Assembly (NCBI GenBank): GCA_944385275.1
Contig: CALWWP010000035.1
Location: 1-36,433, forward strand
Source of the DNA: an uncultured Oscillospiraceae bacterium
GTDB taxonomy: Bacteria; Bacillota; Clostridia; Oscillospirales; Oscillospiraceae
Direction: 5' to 3'
DNA length: 36,433 nucleotides
Positions 1-8,173 of the stretch are shown one piece after another; the first letter of the stretch is position 1; the number at the start of each line of letters is the position of its first letter. A program made the translations under genes and the position numbers. The notes beneath the pieces are model-generated. The model made no database searches, was not told the DNA's origin, and saw nothing but the letters and a program-made list of their open reading frames with translations.

Positions 1-68
1 CAGGACGAATAATTAAAAATAAGAGGTGCGGCATATGCCGCACCTCTTATTTTTAATTATTCGTCCTG
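1..68. terminator. Perfect palindrome and bidirectional terminator at the left edge
   Basis: Positions 1-34 and 35-68 are exact reverse complements, centred on GCAT|ATGC. The core is a GC-rich hairpin (GAGGTGCGGC / GCCGCACCTC) flanked by A- and T-rich runs, as expected for a Rho-independent terminator working in both directions. The palindrome is longer than a terminator needs: it includes the last three codons and stop of the ammonium channel gene (57-68) and their mirror image at 1-12. The outer 10-12 bp may be real or an assembly fold-back. Confidence 0.8.
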
Positions 69-1787
69 CAGAGCATCATATCCATGCTCTCCAGTACGTA
101 TTTTTATGACATCTTCTACGTCGTAAATAAAGATCTTGCCATCTCCTACATTTCCGCTGTACAGGATCTTCTGAACGGTATTGACAAGGACATCTGTCGG
201 TATCTTGCATATCACTATATCTATTTTTACCTTTGGCAGAAGCTTTGTCTGTATCGGAGCTCCTCTAAAGTAATTCATATGACCTTTCTGCATACCATGC
301 CCAAACACATTGCTTACCGTCATTCCTGTTATTCCTATGTTTTCTAATGCATCCTGTAGCTCAGCAAATTTAGTTTGATTTGCAATAATAGTTACCTTTG
401 TTATTTTTGCGCCCTTTGTCTCATGATGCTCCACTGGAACCGAAACTGATGGAGCTGTAAATTGAGCCGATGGCGCAGACTCTATCATTGCCGGTCTTAA
501 CTCTGCTGTAGGAACAGCGGAAGCTGCAGCCGCAAAATCCGGGTATGCCATGTTGCCATGTTCGCCTATGTCAAGTCCTGCAATTTCTTCTTCAGCAGAT
601 ACTCTGATTCCGATGGTCTTCTTAAGTATTATCCACACCAAGCCAGAAGCTGCGAATACAAACACACCTACAGCCGCAATGCCCAGCAACTGTACTCCAA
701 GCTGATGGAATCCTCCTCCATACAGCAGTCCATTTACGGACGAAAGAGTAGTCACGCCCTCTTTGGCAAAAAGTCCAACGCATATAGTTCCAAATACGCC
801 GCATCCCAAATGTACAGAAGTTGCACCTACCGGATCATCTATTTTTATCCTGTCAAAAAGCAGTACAAGCAAGACAACTAATACACCCGCGACAGCTCCG
901 ATAAGCAGTGATGCCTCTATAGTTACATAGGCACAACCACCTGTTATGGCTACCAGTCCTGCCAAACATCCGTTGATCGTCATGCCAAGATCCGGCTTTC
1001 CAATAAATATCCATGCAACGGCAGTCGAAGTGATTATTGCAGCAACAGCTGCTGTATTAGTAGTCATAAGTATGTGCATAACATCAGAAGGATTCTGGAA
1101 GCTCATAGTAGAACCCGGGTTGAATCCAAACCAACCTATCCACAGTACAAACAGCCCTATTACTGCCAGCGACATACTGTGTCCTGGTATTGCAAGCGGC
1201 TTTCCGTTCTTGTCGTACTTACCTATTCTTGGTCCCAATATCATTGCGCCTGCAAGTGCTGCCCAACCGCCAAGCGAGTGAACTACAGTATCTCCCGCGA
1301 AATCCATAAATCCAAGCTTAGCTAACCAGCCGCCGCCCCATATCCAATGTCCTACTATTGGATATATGATTAGAGTTAAAACAAATGAAAAAACTATAAA
1401 TGATATGTACTTGATTCGCTCTGCAACAGCTCCTGAAACTATAGTAGCAGCTGTGCCGCAAAATACCAGCTGGAAGAAAAATTTGCCCCAAAAAGGAACG
1501 TTCGTTGTCAAAGTATCATCATAAAATGATAGATCCGACTGTCCCAATATGAACAGCTGTTCAGTTCCAACAAACGGACCATCTCCTCCAAACATCAGAC
1601 CCCATCCCAGCAAAATAAATCCCATCGAAGATATTGCAAACACGATAAAATTCTTCGATAAGATATTGACAGTATTTTTGCTTCTTGCAAATCCTGCCTC
1701 TACACACGCAAATCCAAGGTTCATAAAGAACACTAGGATGGCAGCCAAGAAAACCCAAAAAGTGTCAGCAATCATAGCTGTGTTCAT
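57..1787 (-). CDS. amt: Ammonium channel fused to a C-terminal PII signalling domain
   Basis: This 576-aa protein joins an Amt/AmtB channel (about residues 5-395) to a complete PII (GlnB/GlnK) domain (about 461-576) through a low-complexity Ala/Pro/Ser linker. The channel has the family's twin-histidine sites in DTVVHSLGG (H170) and TSVHLGCG (H326). The PII part keeps the nucleotide-binding GDGKIFIY and C-terminal RTGE motifs. Its T-loop reads YFRGAPI where GlnK proteins usually have YRGAEY, so the tyrosine that is uridylylated in many PII proteins is absent. The start is placed at 1787: a longer reading frame runs upstream, but that part contains a sigma-A promoter and a leader hairpin. The Shine-Dalgarno sequence (GGCGGGAC) is weak. 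The protein probably imports ammonium and gates itself by 2-oxoglutarate or ATP/ADP binding. Confidence 0.93.
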   Translation of the reverse strand: MNTAMIADTFWVFLAAILVFFMNLGFACVEAGFARSKNTVNILSKNFIVFAISSMGFILLGWGLMFGGDGPFVGTEQLFILGQSDLSFYDDTLTTNVPFWGKFFFQLVFCGTAATIVSGAVAERIKYISFIVFSFVLTLIIYPIVGHWIWGGGWLAKLGFMDFAGDTVVHSLGGWAALAGAMILGPRIGKYDKNGKPLAIPGHSMSLAVIGLFVLWIGWFGFNPGSTMSFQNPSDVMHILMTTNTAAVAAIITSTAVAWIFIGKPDLGMTINGCLAGLVAITGGCAYVTIEASLLIGAVAGVLVVLLVLLFDRIKIDDPVGATSVHLGCGVFGTICVGLFAKEGVTTLSSVNGLLYGGGFHQLGVQLLGIAAVGVFVFAASGLVWIILKKTIGIRVSAEEEIAGLDIGEHGNMAYPDFAAAASAVPTAELRPAMIESAPSAQFTAPSVSVPVEHHETKGAKITKVTIIANQTKFAELQDALENIGITGMTVSNVFGHGMQKGHMNYFRGAPIQTKLLPKVKIDIVICKIPTDVLVNTVQKILYSGNVGDGKIFIYDVEDVIKIRTGEHGYDALQDE

Positions 1788-1800
1788 TTTCTGTCCCGCC

Positions 1801-1845
1801 AAAAAAAGATTAGGGCAAAGGCGTCCTTGCTGGACTCCTTTGCCC
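1801..1845 (-). promoter_or_regulatory. Leader hairpin with U-run upstream of amt (possible attenuator)
   Basis: On the minus strand a 9-bp stem (GGGCAAAGG / CCTTTGCCC), one mismatch and a further 4-bp stem (GTCC/GGAC) closed by a 5-nt loop occupy 1845-1813. TAATC and seven T residues follow (1812-1801). The element begins only a few bases after the predicted transcription start and ends 14 bp before the start codon. Its form is that of an intrinsic terminator in the 5' leader, so transcript read-through may be regulated, perhaps by nitrogen status. The loop does not match the A1/G4 hexaloop expected for ANTAR antiterminator targets. Confidence 0.6.
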
Positions 1846-1855
1846 TGATGCGCGC

Positions 1856-1885
1856 ATTGTACCATCATTTTATACTTTCTGTCAA
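1856..1885 (-). promoter_or_regulatory. Sigma-A promoter of amt
   Basis: On the minus strand TTGACA (1885-1880) is followed after 18 bp by TACAAT (1861-1856). Predicted transcription starts near 1849, just before the leader hairpin. Confidence 0.8.
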
Positions 1886-1976
1886 GCATATTTTTTTGTA
1901 AATATACTCGCTTTTTTTATTCATTTTTTGTTCATTTTTTATATTTGATTTTCTACACAATACAGTTTTGCTTTCT

Positions 1977-2005
1977 TTGACAACTTCTAACAAATTTTGT
2001 ATAAT
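1977..2005 (+). promoter_or_regulatory. Consensus sigma-A promoter
   Basis: TTGACA (1977-1982), 17-bp spacer, TATAAT (2000-2005): a perfect consensus match. It drives the gene starting at 2044, giving a leader of about 30 nt. Confidence 0.9.
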
Positions 2006-2043
2006 TATTTTGTAAAAACTATCGGCGAAAGAAGGGTCGTACC

Positions 2044-2868
2044 ATGAAGTCTCACAAAATAGCCATTGCCATCGTGATTGTTTTGATAGCAGCGGCAGCG
2101 GTAAGCATATGGCTTGTATATAGATCCATTAACATCAATGCACCCGCCCCATCTCCTTTACCCTCAGAATCTCTGCAAAACACTCCGAATCTCGACCTTG
2201 CAGTAAATACTGTTTGCTCTTTGCAGGCAGAGGGCGCTCAAAATTACATCAATGGCTTTCCAGCATACAACGAAGGCGTAACTTACGGTCAGCTGATCAA
2301 TACAGACCGTTTTCCCGATTTAAAATGGACAGTAGAGCCCGCCGTAGGAAGCTATTATCCTGTAAGTTGTTCGTTCAGTGTCTCATCTGACAGCAGCGCT
2401 ATTTTAACAGAATCCATGACATACAGGTTCTTATGTGCAACTGACTACAGTGTTGCTTATCAGGTCGGGATAGAAGCCGGCGCACAGACCATTGTCTTAG
2501 TCAACTCATTCACTCCGGAAACGGTACCTAAAAGCGACATCGCAGAGTGCGCTGCACAAATAGAAGCCTTTTTGGCTTATTTTTCATCTGATCTTCTGCA
2601 GCCTCCCGGGCTGGAAACTGCGGAACGTATTTTAAGCGAATACTCAGCCTATTACAGCTTTGACTATACTTTTGAGTATGTAGATAATATTGAAATGCTG
2701 AATTCCCAATTTTGGCATTATTCATGCTTTGACTCAAACGGAGAAATACTCGGACACTTTTACATCCAGACTCTTCCTCCTCACGACATATACTATGGAT
2801 GGCCTCACGCCGGTGCAGATAAAGTCTGGGAAAACGGTGCTCCCATAGGCACTTTTCACGACAACTAA
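2044..2868 (+). CDS. Membrane-anchored extracytoplasmic protein of unknown function
   Basis: This 274-aa protein has a short basic N-terminus (MKSHK) followed by a hydrophobic segment at about residues 6-26. It lacks a lipobox and an obvious signal-peptidase site, so it is most likely an N-terminally anchored protein with its body outside the cell. A Pro/Ser-rich linker (about 33-46) precedes a roughly 225-residue domain rich in Tyr, Ser and acidic residues. I recognise no family motif. A GAAGGG ribosome binding site lies 9 nt upstream and a consensus promoter is at 1977-2005. A strong terminator starts at its stop codon, so it is a single-gene transcript facing the degV-hlyIII operon. Confidence 0.8.
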   Translation: MKSHKIAIAIVIVLIAAAAVSIWLVYRSININAPAPSPLPSESLQNTPNLDLAVNTVCSLQAEGAQNYINGFPAYNEGVTYGQLINTDRFPDLKWTVEPAVGSYYPVSCSFSVSSDSSAILTESMTYRFLCATDYSVAYQVGIEAGAQTIVLVNSFTPETVPKSDIAECAAQIEAFLAYFSSDLLQPPGLETAERILSEYSAYYSFDYTFEYVDNIEMLNSQFWHYSCFDSNGEILGHFYIQTLPPHDIYYGWPHAGADKVWENGAPIGTFHDN

Positions 2869-2918
2869 AAAACTGCTGGAATCCGGATTTTATAATTGCC
2901 GGATTCCAGCAGTTTTTT
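2867..2918. terminator. Bidirectional terminator between convergent genes
   Basis: Perfect 20-bp inverted repeat (2867-2886 and 2899-2918; core CTGCTGGAATCCGG) with a 12-nt loop. Six A residues at the left end and six T residues at the right end let it serve both the unknown gene on the left and hlyIII on the right. Confidence 0.9.
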
Positions 2919-2924
2919 ACTGTT

Positions 2925-3617
2925 TTATCTCATTAGATACAGCATTATACACATTGCGTGCAGCAGACTTCCTATGACTACAAAGATATGGAACACACTG
3001 TGTGCATACGGTTTTCTCTTTCCAACTACATATAGACCTGCTCCAATGGTATAGGCTATTCCTCCCGAAATCAGCATAGCGACTCCGTTCCACCCAAGTA
3101 TCCCCGGTAGCAGACGGGCAGTCAAAATAATACACCAACCCATACACAGATAGCAAACCATGGAAAATTTACTGTATTTTTTTAAATCTACACCGTTAAG
3201 AGCGCAGCCCAAAGCTGCAGCAGCCCAAATCACCCCAAACATAGTCCATCCAAGTGCCGTACTGTACTCCCTTAGACCCACAAGGCAAATTGGAGTATAC
3301 GTTCCAGCAATCAGGAAGAATACTGAGCAGTGATCTATGACCTGAAAAACTTTTTTAGCCATCAATTTAGGACTAAGTCCATGATATATGCTAGACATCG
3401 TATAAAGGACTACCATTGACGAGCCAAATATGGAAGCGCTAACGACTCTGTACGGGTCTCCGCGCATGGCGCCAAATACCACGCAAAGTACCAGAACGGC
3501 GATACCTATCGCCCCCCCTACTATGTGCGTGATCATATTCATAAGTTCTTCCGCATGAGTATATCCGGGCAATATACGGTCTTTTAATTTTGTACGTTGT
3601 ACACCCTTCATGATCAC
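2925..3617 (-). CDS. Hemolysin III / PAQR family membrane protein
   Basis: This 230-aa protein has about seven membrane segments and the HlyIII/PAQR layout. An early THAEELMNMITHIVGG segment, the SSIYHGL motif and a C-terminal HSVFHIFVVIGSLLH segment supply the histidines that bind metal in this superfamily. Bacterial members were named for pore-forming activity, but their physiological role is uncertain; PAQR relatives are zinc-dependent lipid hydrolases or receptors. The start is GTG at 3617, overlapping the degV stop by 4 bp (GTGA), with a GGGAG site 6 nt upstream. Translational coupling with degV is therefore likely. An ATG two codons downstream is the alternative start. Confidence 0.88.
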   Translation of the reverse strand: MIMKGVQRTKLKDRILPGYTHAEELMNMITHIVGGAIGIAVLVLCVVFGAMRGDPYRVVSASIFGSSMVVLYTMSSIYHGLSPKLMAKKVFQVIDHCSVFFLIAGTYTPICLVGLREYSTALGWTMFGVIWAAAALGCALNGVDLKKYSKFSMVCYLCMGWCIILTARLLPGILGWNGVAMLISGGIAYTIGAGLYVVGKRKPYAHSVFHIFVVIGSLLHAMCIMLYLMR

Positions 3618-4486
3618 CGTTTGCTCCCTACAAAAAACAGTGCCAGAGTTCCCGGTCCGGAATGGGCGCCTATTACTGGACCAACGGGATTGATCAGCAC
3701 TCTTTTCACATTAAATCTGTCCTTTATAAGTTCAGCCAGATACTTGGCATCTTCAACACAGTCGCCATGGCTAATAAAGATATCTTGTTTGCCCGGTTCG
3801 ATAGCTGTCTCTGCCATATGTTCGACCAATGCCTTGATAGAAGCCTTGCGTCCACGCACCTTGCCGACAGCAATAAGTCTTCCCTCATTGTCCACATGCA
3901 TAACAGGCTTTATTCCCAATGTAGTTCCTATGATCGCCGTAGCCGCAGAGATACGACCTCCGCGCTTCAAGTGGTGCAGATCATCCACAGTAAACCAATG
4001 GCAAAGTGAGAGTCTGTTTTCTTCTGCCCAACTGGCGACCTCGTCAATATCTTTTCCCATGCTACGAAGCTTTGCACATTTGAAAACAAAAAGGCCTTGT
4101 CCTAAGGAAGCGCAAAGTGTATCCACAGTTATGATCTTTCTGTCAGGATATTTCCCCCTGAGTTCATCAGCTGCAATACGCCCTGCACTATATGTCCCGC
4201 TCAAAGCAGATGAAAATCCCAAATACAACACGTCTTTTCCTGTGGAGAGTATGGAATCCATAACATTTAAAAATTGCTGGACATTAGCTGCCGAAGTAGT
4301 CGCAGGCTGTTTTTCACGCAAAAAGTTGTAAAATACAGGAGATGGTATCTCTCTTTCATCGAGATAATTTGTGTAAATCTTACCATTTACTGTAACTGTC
4401 AGCGGTATGACTTCCAGTTCTAGCTCTTTCGCCAAATCCGCAGGCAAGTCGCAGGAGGAATCGGTGATTATAACATAATCCCTCAC
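3614..4486 (-). CDS. DegV family fatty-acid-binding protein
   Basis: This 290-aa protein carries the DegV signature TDSSCDLP near its N-terminus and the C-terminal NPVGPVIGAHSGPGT motif. The family binds a fatty acid molecule in a buried cleft; related FakB proteins hand the fatty acid to the kinase FakA for phosphorylation and incorporation into phospholipid. No fakA-like kinase is encoded here. Translation starts at GTG 4486, set 8 nt after a perfect AGGAGG. It is first in a two-gene operon with hlyIII, which may point to a shared membrane-lipid role (inference). Confidence 0.93.
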   Translation of the reverse strand: MRDYVIITDSSCDLPADLAKELELEVIPLTVTVNGKIYTNYLDEREIPSPVFYNFLREKQPATTSAANVQQFLNVMDSILSTGKDVLYLGFSSALSGTYSAGRIAADELRGKYPDRKIITVDTLCASLGQGLFVFKCAKLRSMGKDIDEVASWAEENRLSLCHWFTVDDLHHLKRGGRISAATAIIGTTLGIKPVMHVDNEGRLIAVGKVRGRKASIKALVEHMAETAIEPGKQDIFISHGDCVEDAKYLAELIKDRFNVKRVLINPVGPVIGAHSGPGTLALFFVGSKR

Positions 4487-4540
4487 AACAAACGCCTCCT
4501 TTTGTCCGTTTTAATAAAATTTCAGTTACTTTTGTGTATT

Positions 4541-4569
4541 ATTATACCCCAAATTTTATTTACGGTCAA
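4541..4569 (-). promoter_or_regulatory. Sigma-A promoter of degV-hlyIII
   Basis: On the minus strand TTGACC (4569-4564), 17 bp, TATAAT (4546-4541). The leader is about 50 nt. Confidence 0.82.
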
Positions 4570-4652
4570 TTAAAAAGTATCTGACATCTGCAACAAATAC
4601 CTTACTCAAAATGCCATCATCATACCACTTTCTATTTCTCGTCGTTTAATTA

Positions 4653-4681
4653 TTGCCAATTTATTTCGAATCTGTTATAAT
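4653..4681 (+). promoter_or_regulatory. Sigma-A promoter of the GNAT-ktrB-ktrA operon
   Basis: TTGCCA (4653-4658), 17 bp, TATAAT (4676-4681), followed by a short leader of about 28 nt to the TTG start at 4717. The leader is too short to hold a c-di-AMP riboswitch of the ydaO type. Confidence 0.75.
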
Positions 4682-4716
4682 TACCTTAAATTATACGCCG
4701 AAAGCAGGTAACTAAT

Positions 4717-5133
4717 TTGATCGAAACAAAGTTTTTTGACTCTCTCCCTGCTGACTCTGCGTCGATCCGCGAAGAAGTATTCGTAAAAGAGCAGGGTTTT
4801 ACGGATGAGTTTGACAGCGCCGATGACACGGCTTTGCACTTAGTTGTTTATTTAAATGGTCTTCCGGTTGCGACCGGCCGCTTGATCATAAACGACGGCA
4901 CCTATGCATGTGGCCGTATAGCTGTTATCAGGAAATACAGAAATATGAAACTTGGGTCTCTCGTAATGAGCGAGCTTGAAAATGTGGCAAAGCAAAGGGG
5001 AGCGAAACTGCTCAGTCTGTCCGCTCAATGTGCTGCGCAAGGCTTTTACGAAAGCTGCGGCTACACTGCATCCGGCAGCGTATATCTTGACCAGCACTGT
5101 CCTCATATACATATGGAAAAATCTCTTTGCTAG
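4717..5133 (+). CDS. GNAT family N-acetyltransferase (ElaA-like)
   Basis: This 138-aa single-domain protein has the GNAT pattern. The N-terminal IREEVFVKEQGF and AxxLVVYLNGLPVATGRL segments are typical of ElaA/YjcF-type enzymes. The acetyl-CoA loop is GRIAVIRKYRNMKLGSLVM (the usual Q/RxxGxG/A signature appears here as RNMKLG), and LYDQHCPHIHMEK-like residues close the fold (YLDQHCPHIHMEK in this protein). The substrate is unknown. The start codon is TTG with only a weak AGCAGG site. It lies 14 bp upstream of the ktrB start and has its own promoter, so it is the first gene of a potassium-uptake operon. Confidence 0.85.
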   Translation: MIETKFFDSLPADSASIREEVFVKEQGFTDEFDSADDTALHLVVYLNGLPVATGRLIINDGTYACGRIAVIRKYRNMKLGSLVMSELENVAKQRGAKLLSLSAQCAAQGFYESCGYTASGSVYLDQHCPHIHMEKSLC

Positions 5134-5147
5134 AAGGAGGTCATCCC

Positions 5148-6443
5148 TTGATCCGAAAACTCAAGCTCTCACCAAGCAGAGTTATTGCCCTTGGCTTTGT
5201 TCTCATTATATTGGCAGGTTCTATTTTGCTGAAGCTTCCTATTTCGCAGAACGAAGGCGTACATCTTCGGTATATAGACGCTCTTTTTACTTCCACAAGC
5301 GCTGTATGCGTCACAGGGCTTGTCACCGTAGACACAGCTGAAACTTATACGGTATTCGGTCGGATAGTAATAATGCTTTTAATACAGTTTGGTGGGCTCG
5401 GCTTTTCTTCTATAGGTTTTGGCATTATGATGCTGGCTGGCAGGAGGATAAGCATGCGCAGCCGTCTCCTTGCAAGAGAAGCTATGAATTATCCCTCGTT
5501 TCAAGGCATATTTAAGCTGCTTCGCTCTGTACTGCTTATCACCTTGTGCTTTGAGCTTGCCGGAGCTGTGGTCAGTACTATTGTATTTGCCGCTGACTAT
5601 CCATTCTGGACTTCAGTAGGTATGGGAATTTTTCACTCGATCTCTGCTTTCAACAATGCAGGCTTTGATCTCATGGGCGGAATGGTCAATCTCATACCAT
5701 ACAGCACCAACGTGCTGATGAACATAACAACAGCTTGTCTGATCATATTTGGCGGCCTTGGATTTTATGTGACCAGAGAGCTGTGTATTAAACACCGCTG
5801 GCGCGGACTGAGCCTGCACTCCAAGATCGTTCTCACGATGACTGCATTTCTCATTATTGCGGGAACTCTTGCGCTGAAGGCTTCAGAACCTAGCCTATCT
5901 TGGCTTGGAGCTTTTTTCATCAGTGTCTCCACCCGTACTGCGGGCTTTACTACCTATGCTTTAAATGACCTCACAAATCTGTCTATAGTAATAATGATAA
6001 TTCTAATGTTCATAGGCGCATCTCCCGGTTCCACCGGCGGCGGTATAAAAACAGTAACTCTTTTTTTGGCTTTTCGAATACTGATTGCATCTGCGACCAA
6101 CCGCGAACCCACAGCGTTTCACCGCTCATTTCCCCATCAGCTGGCCATGCGTTCACTCGTTATAATTCTCATGGCTCTTTCTGTCGTGCTGGCAGCGACT
6201 TCATTAATATGTATATTTGATCCGGCATTTGCCCTTCGAGACATACTCTTTGAGTCTGTATCTGCTTTTGGCACAGTTGGACTGTCCACCGGTATCACGC
6301 CGGCACTCAGCGATGCAAGCAAATTTACTCTTGTTTTAACTATGTTTATCGGACGTATCGGGCCTTTGACAGTAGCGTCGCTATGGATATTCAAAAATAT
6401 TCCTCGTGTCTCCTATGCCGAGGAAATCGTAGCAATAGGTTAA
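5148..6443 (+). CDS. ktrB: TrkH/KtrB potassium channel subunit
   Basis: This 431-aa membrane protein is the translocating subunit of a Ktr/Trk K+ uptake system. Its four selectivity-filter segments are readable in order: TSAVCVTGL (50-58), AFNNAGFD (167-174), STRTAGFTT (261-269) and SAFGTVGLSTG (372-382), each with the conserved glycine. The gated intramembrane loop region SPGSTGGGIKT precedes the last repeat. The length matches KtrB better than the longer TrkH of Gram-negatives. The TTG at 5148 is chosen because AAGGAGG ends 7 nt before it; the reading frame continues upstream to 5127 but without support. It is followed 37 bp later by its regulatory subunit. Confidence 0.94.
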   Translation: MIRKLKLSPSRVIALGFVLIILAGSILLKLPISQNEGVHLRYIDALFTSTSAVCVTGLVTVDTAETYTVFGRIVIMLLIQFGGLGFSSIGFGIMMLAGRRISMRSRLLAREAMNYPSFQGIFKLLRSVLLITLCFELAGAVVSTIVFAADYPFWTSVGMGIFHSISAFNNAGFDLMGGMVNLIPYSTNVLMNITTACLIIFGGLGFYVTRELCIKHRWRGLSLHSKIVLTMTAFLIIAGTLALKASEPSLSWLGAFFISVSTRTAGFTTYALNDLTNLSIVIMIILMFIGASPGSTGGGIKTVTLFLAFRILIASATNREPTAFHRSFPHQLAMRSLVIILMALSVVLAATSLICIFDPAFALRDILFESVSAFGTVGLSTGITPALSDASKFTLVLTMFIGRIGPLTVASLWIFKNIPRVSYAEEIVAIG

Positions 6444-6480
6444 ATCCGCTTCTAAATTTATTTTATGGAGGGCAACAACT

Positions 6481-7155
6481 ATGAAAAAGCAGAAAATTGG
6501 CTCTGAATCCTATGGAATTATTGGTCTGAGCCGGTTTGGAATGGCTTTGGCACAGACCCTTGCTGAAAAAGAACGCGATATCATCGTGGTGGATATAGAC
6601 CGTCAGCTTGTCCAAGCTGCAGCTCTATTTACCGAAAACGCACTCATAGTGAGTGATTTTTCACAGGAAAGCCTTCGTCAGGTGGGAATACAAAACTGCG
6701 ACGTTGTGCTGGTATGTCTTGATGCGAAAATCGACGCGAGCATCCTTACAACTCTGATCGTTTTGCAAATGGGAGTGAAAAAGGTCATATCACACGCTAT
6801 CAATCCGGATCAAGGGCGCGTTCTGGAGATGCTCGGCGCCGAAGTGGTATATCCAGAACACGATATGGCGGTGCGCGTAGCGAACAAGCTTGTTGCTCCT
6901 CAGGTCTTGGATTATATATCCCTCAACAACGAAATAGATATAATGGAGATCCGCCTTACTCAGAAAGTTTCCGGACGTACCGTCGCAGAGCTCAATGTGC
7001 GGCATGAATATGGGCTAAACATAATAGCGTCTAATCACGATGGGGCCCTTACTCTGGATATCACACCCACTCTGCGCCTTTTTTCCGGAGACAGTATAAC
7101 AGTCATAGGCAAGCGGTCTAATATTCAACGATTTGAAGCGTATTTAAACTCCTAA
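6481..7155 (+). CDS. ktrA: KtrA/TrkA potassium uptake regulatory (RCK) subunit
   Basis: This 224-aa protein has an N-terminal Rossmann RCK domain (about 10-135) and a C-terminal RCK_C/TrkA_C domain (about 140-224). KtrA forms a cytoplasmic octameric ring that gates KtrB on ATP/ADP binding; in Firmicutes the C-terminal domain can also bind c-di-AMP. The nucleotide loop reads GIIGLSRFG, with serine where GxGxxG has its middle glycine, a small deviation from the usual GLGRFG. The acidic residues ending strand beta-2 (VVDID) are kept. GGAGGG precedes the ATG by 8 nt. It is the last gene of the operon. Confidence 0.93.
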   Translation: MKKQKIGSESYGIIGLSRFGMALAQTLAEKERDIIVVDIDRQLVQAAALFTENALIVSDFSQESLRQVGIQNCDVVLVCLDAKIDASILTTLIVLQMGVKKVISHAINPDQGRVLEMLGAEVVYPEHDMAVRVANKLVAPQVLDYISLNNEIDIMEIRLTQKVSGRTVAELNVRHEYGLNIIASNHDGALTLDITPTLRLFSGDSITVIGKRSNIQRFEAYLNS

Positions 7156-7167
7156 CAAAAGTAATAA

Positions 7168-7204
7168 GCCGTTTCGGAAAACCCGGAACGGCCTATTGTT
7201 TTTG
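7168..7204 (+). terminator. Terminator after ktrA
   Basis: Stem GCCGTTTCGG (7168-7177) pairs with CCGGAACGGC (7183-7192) with one G-U wobble, followed by TATTGTTTTT. It sits between convergent ktrA and the MBL genes and may also serve the minus strand. Confidence 0.85.
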
Positions 7205-7222
7205 ATGTTTTTAAATTTTTAA

Positions 7223-8074
7223 TCAGGCAAGATCGATATTTACATCGATATTGTACCACTTTCCACGCTCTGTATCGATAACGCGGGTGATGGATCCCAT
7301 CTTTTCAAGCTCCGCATTGACTTCCTTTATAAACGGAGCATAATCTTTGTATGACTCATAGATTCCGAGGTCATGATGTGACGGGAATACATATGGAGCA
7401 TGATAGCGATGGCAGTACTGAGCAAACAGCACAGGATTCTTTGCCAAAATATTGCTTATCTGACGGGTTACAAACATCGGATTGAACTGCTCGCAGAACT
7501 TGTTGCTGTTGTCGAAGTGATATACGCCGCCGCCAAGAAGCATGAAGCGGAAGTTGTTCTCTTTGATCGTTACAGCCCAGTCGAGCTCATCTATGTTGCC
7601 GATCTCGCCGAGGAAAATATCCTCTGCGCTCTTGCCCATATCTATGCTCTTTTGTCTGCTTACCAAAGGAGAAATGTCATCTCCACGGTGACGGCAGCGC
7701 AGAGCTGTGACTATCATATCGTCCAGATCATAAGTCTCTCCTGGGAATACGGGAACTACATCGCGGAACGGGATCTCGTACTTGCAGGCTATAGCATGTG
7801 CGCTCAGGCCCGGAAGGAATATTCTTCCGCCAGAAGTTCCTTCGCAAAAACGCTTATTTATCTGCTGAACAGCCGCTACATGGTCGCCATGTGCGTGAGA
7901 AACGAACATATAATCTGCACCGGTAATATCGTCCAAAGTAGTCTCCAATTCAAACTGCTTTGGCATTCCCGGATCTTTTCCTAGCCATGGATCAAATATA
8001 GCTACTTTTCCATTCGGCAGAACTATTTCAAAAGTAGTAGTAGTAATCCACCTCATTTTTAAACCTTTATACAT
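7223..8074 (-). CDS. Metallo-beta-lactamase-fold hydrolase, UlaG-like (paralog A)
   Basis: This 283-aa protein has the MBL metal motif as SHAHGDH (H60, H62, D64, H65) and a later PSHHD segment that may supply further ligands. The fold resembles UlaG-type lactonases and YtnP/RomA-like hydrolases; the substrate cannot be told from sequence. ATG 8074 is selected because GAAAGGGG lies 8 nt upstream; an in-frame TTG further up would remove that site. A related gene lies directly upstream at 8174-9046: both begin with a RW...FEI.LPNGK...DP pattern, so they arose by duplication and are probably co-transcribed. Confidence 0.85.
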   Translation of the reverse strand: MYKGLKMRWITTTTFEIVLPNGKVAIFDPWLGKDPGMPKQFELETTLDDITGADYMFVSHAHGDHVAAVQQINKRFCEGTSGGRIFLPGLSAHAIACKYEIPFRDVVPVFPGETYDLDDMIVTALRCRHRGDDISPLVSRQKSIDMGKSAEDIFLGEIGNIDELDWAVTIKENNFRFMLLGGGVYHFDNSNKFCEQFNPMFVTRQISNILAKNPVLFAQYCHRYHAPYVFPSHHDLGIYESYKDYAPFIKEVNAELEKMGSITRVIDTERGKWYNIDVNIDLA

Positions 8075-8173
8075 CGCTTTTTCCCCTTTCAAAATTTTAT
8101 AAAAATGATATTAGTATCAGCGCAAGGCCTACTGGAAAAAACTTATGCTCCAGCGCCTTCCGCTTATCTGCAA

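Noticed and set aside
1813..1845. Leader hairpin considered as an ANTAR antitermination target
   Set aside because: Only one hairpin is present and the loop does not follow the A1/G4 hexaloop rule.
3597..4331. Long open frame opposite degV
   Set aside because: No start signals or protein features; it mirrors a well-supported gene.
4682..4716. Search for a c-di-AMP riboswitch before the potassium uptake operon
   Set aside because: The leader after the predicted promoter is under 35 nt, too short for that RNA.
8075..8173. Imperfect hairpin between the two MBL genes considered as a terminator
   Set aside because: The stem is interrupted and no T-run follows on the minus strand.
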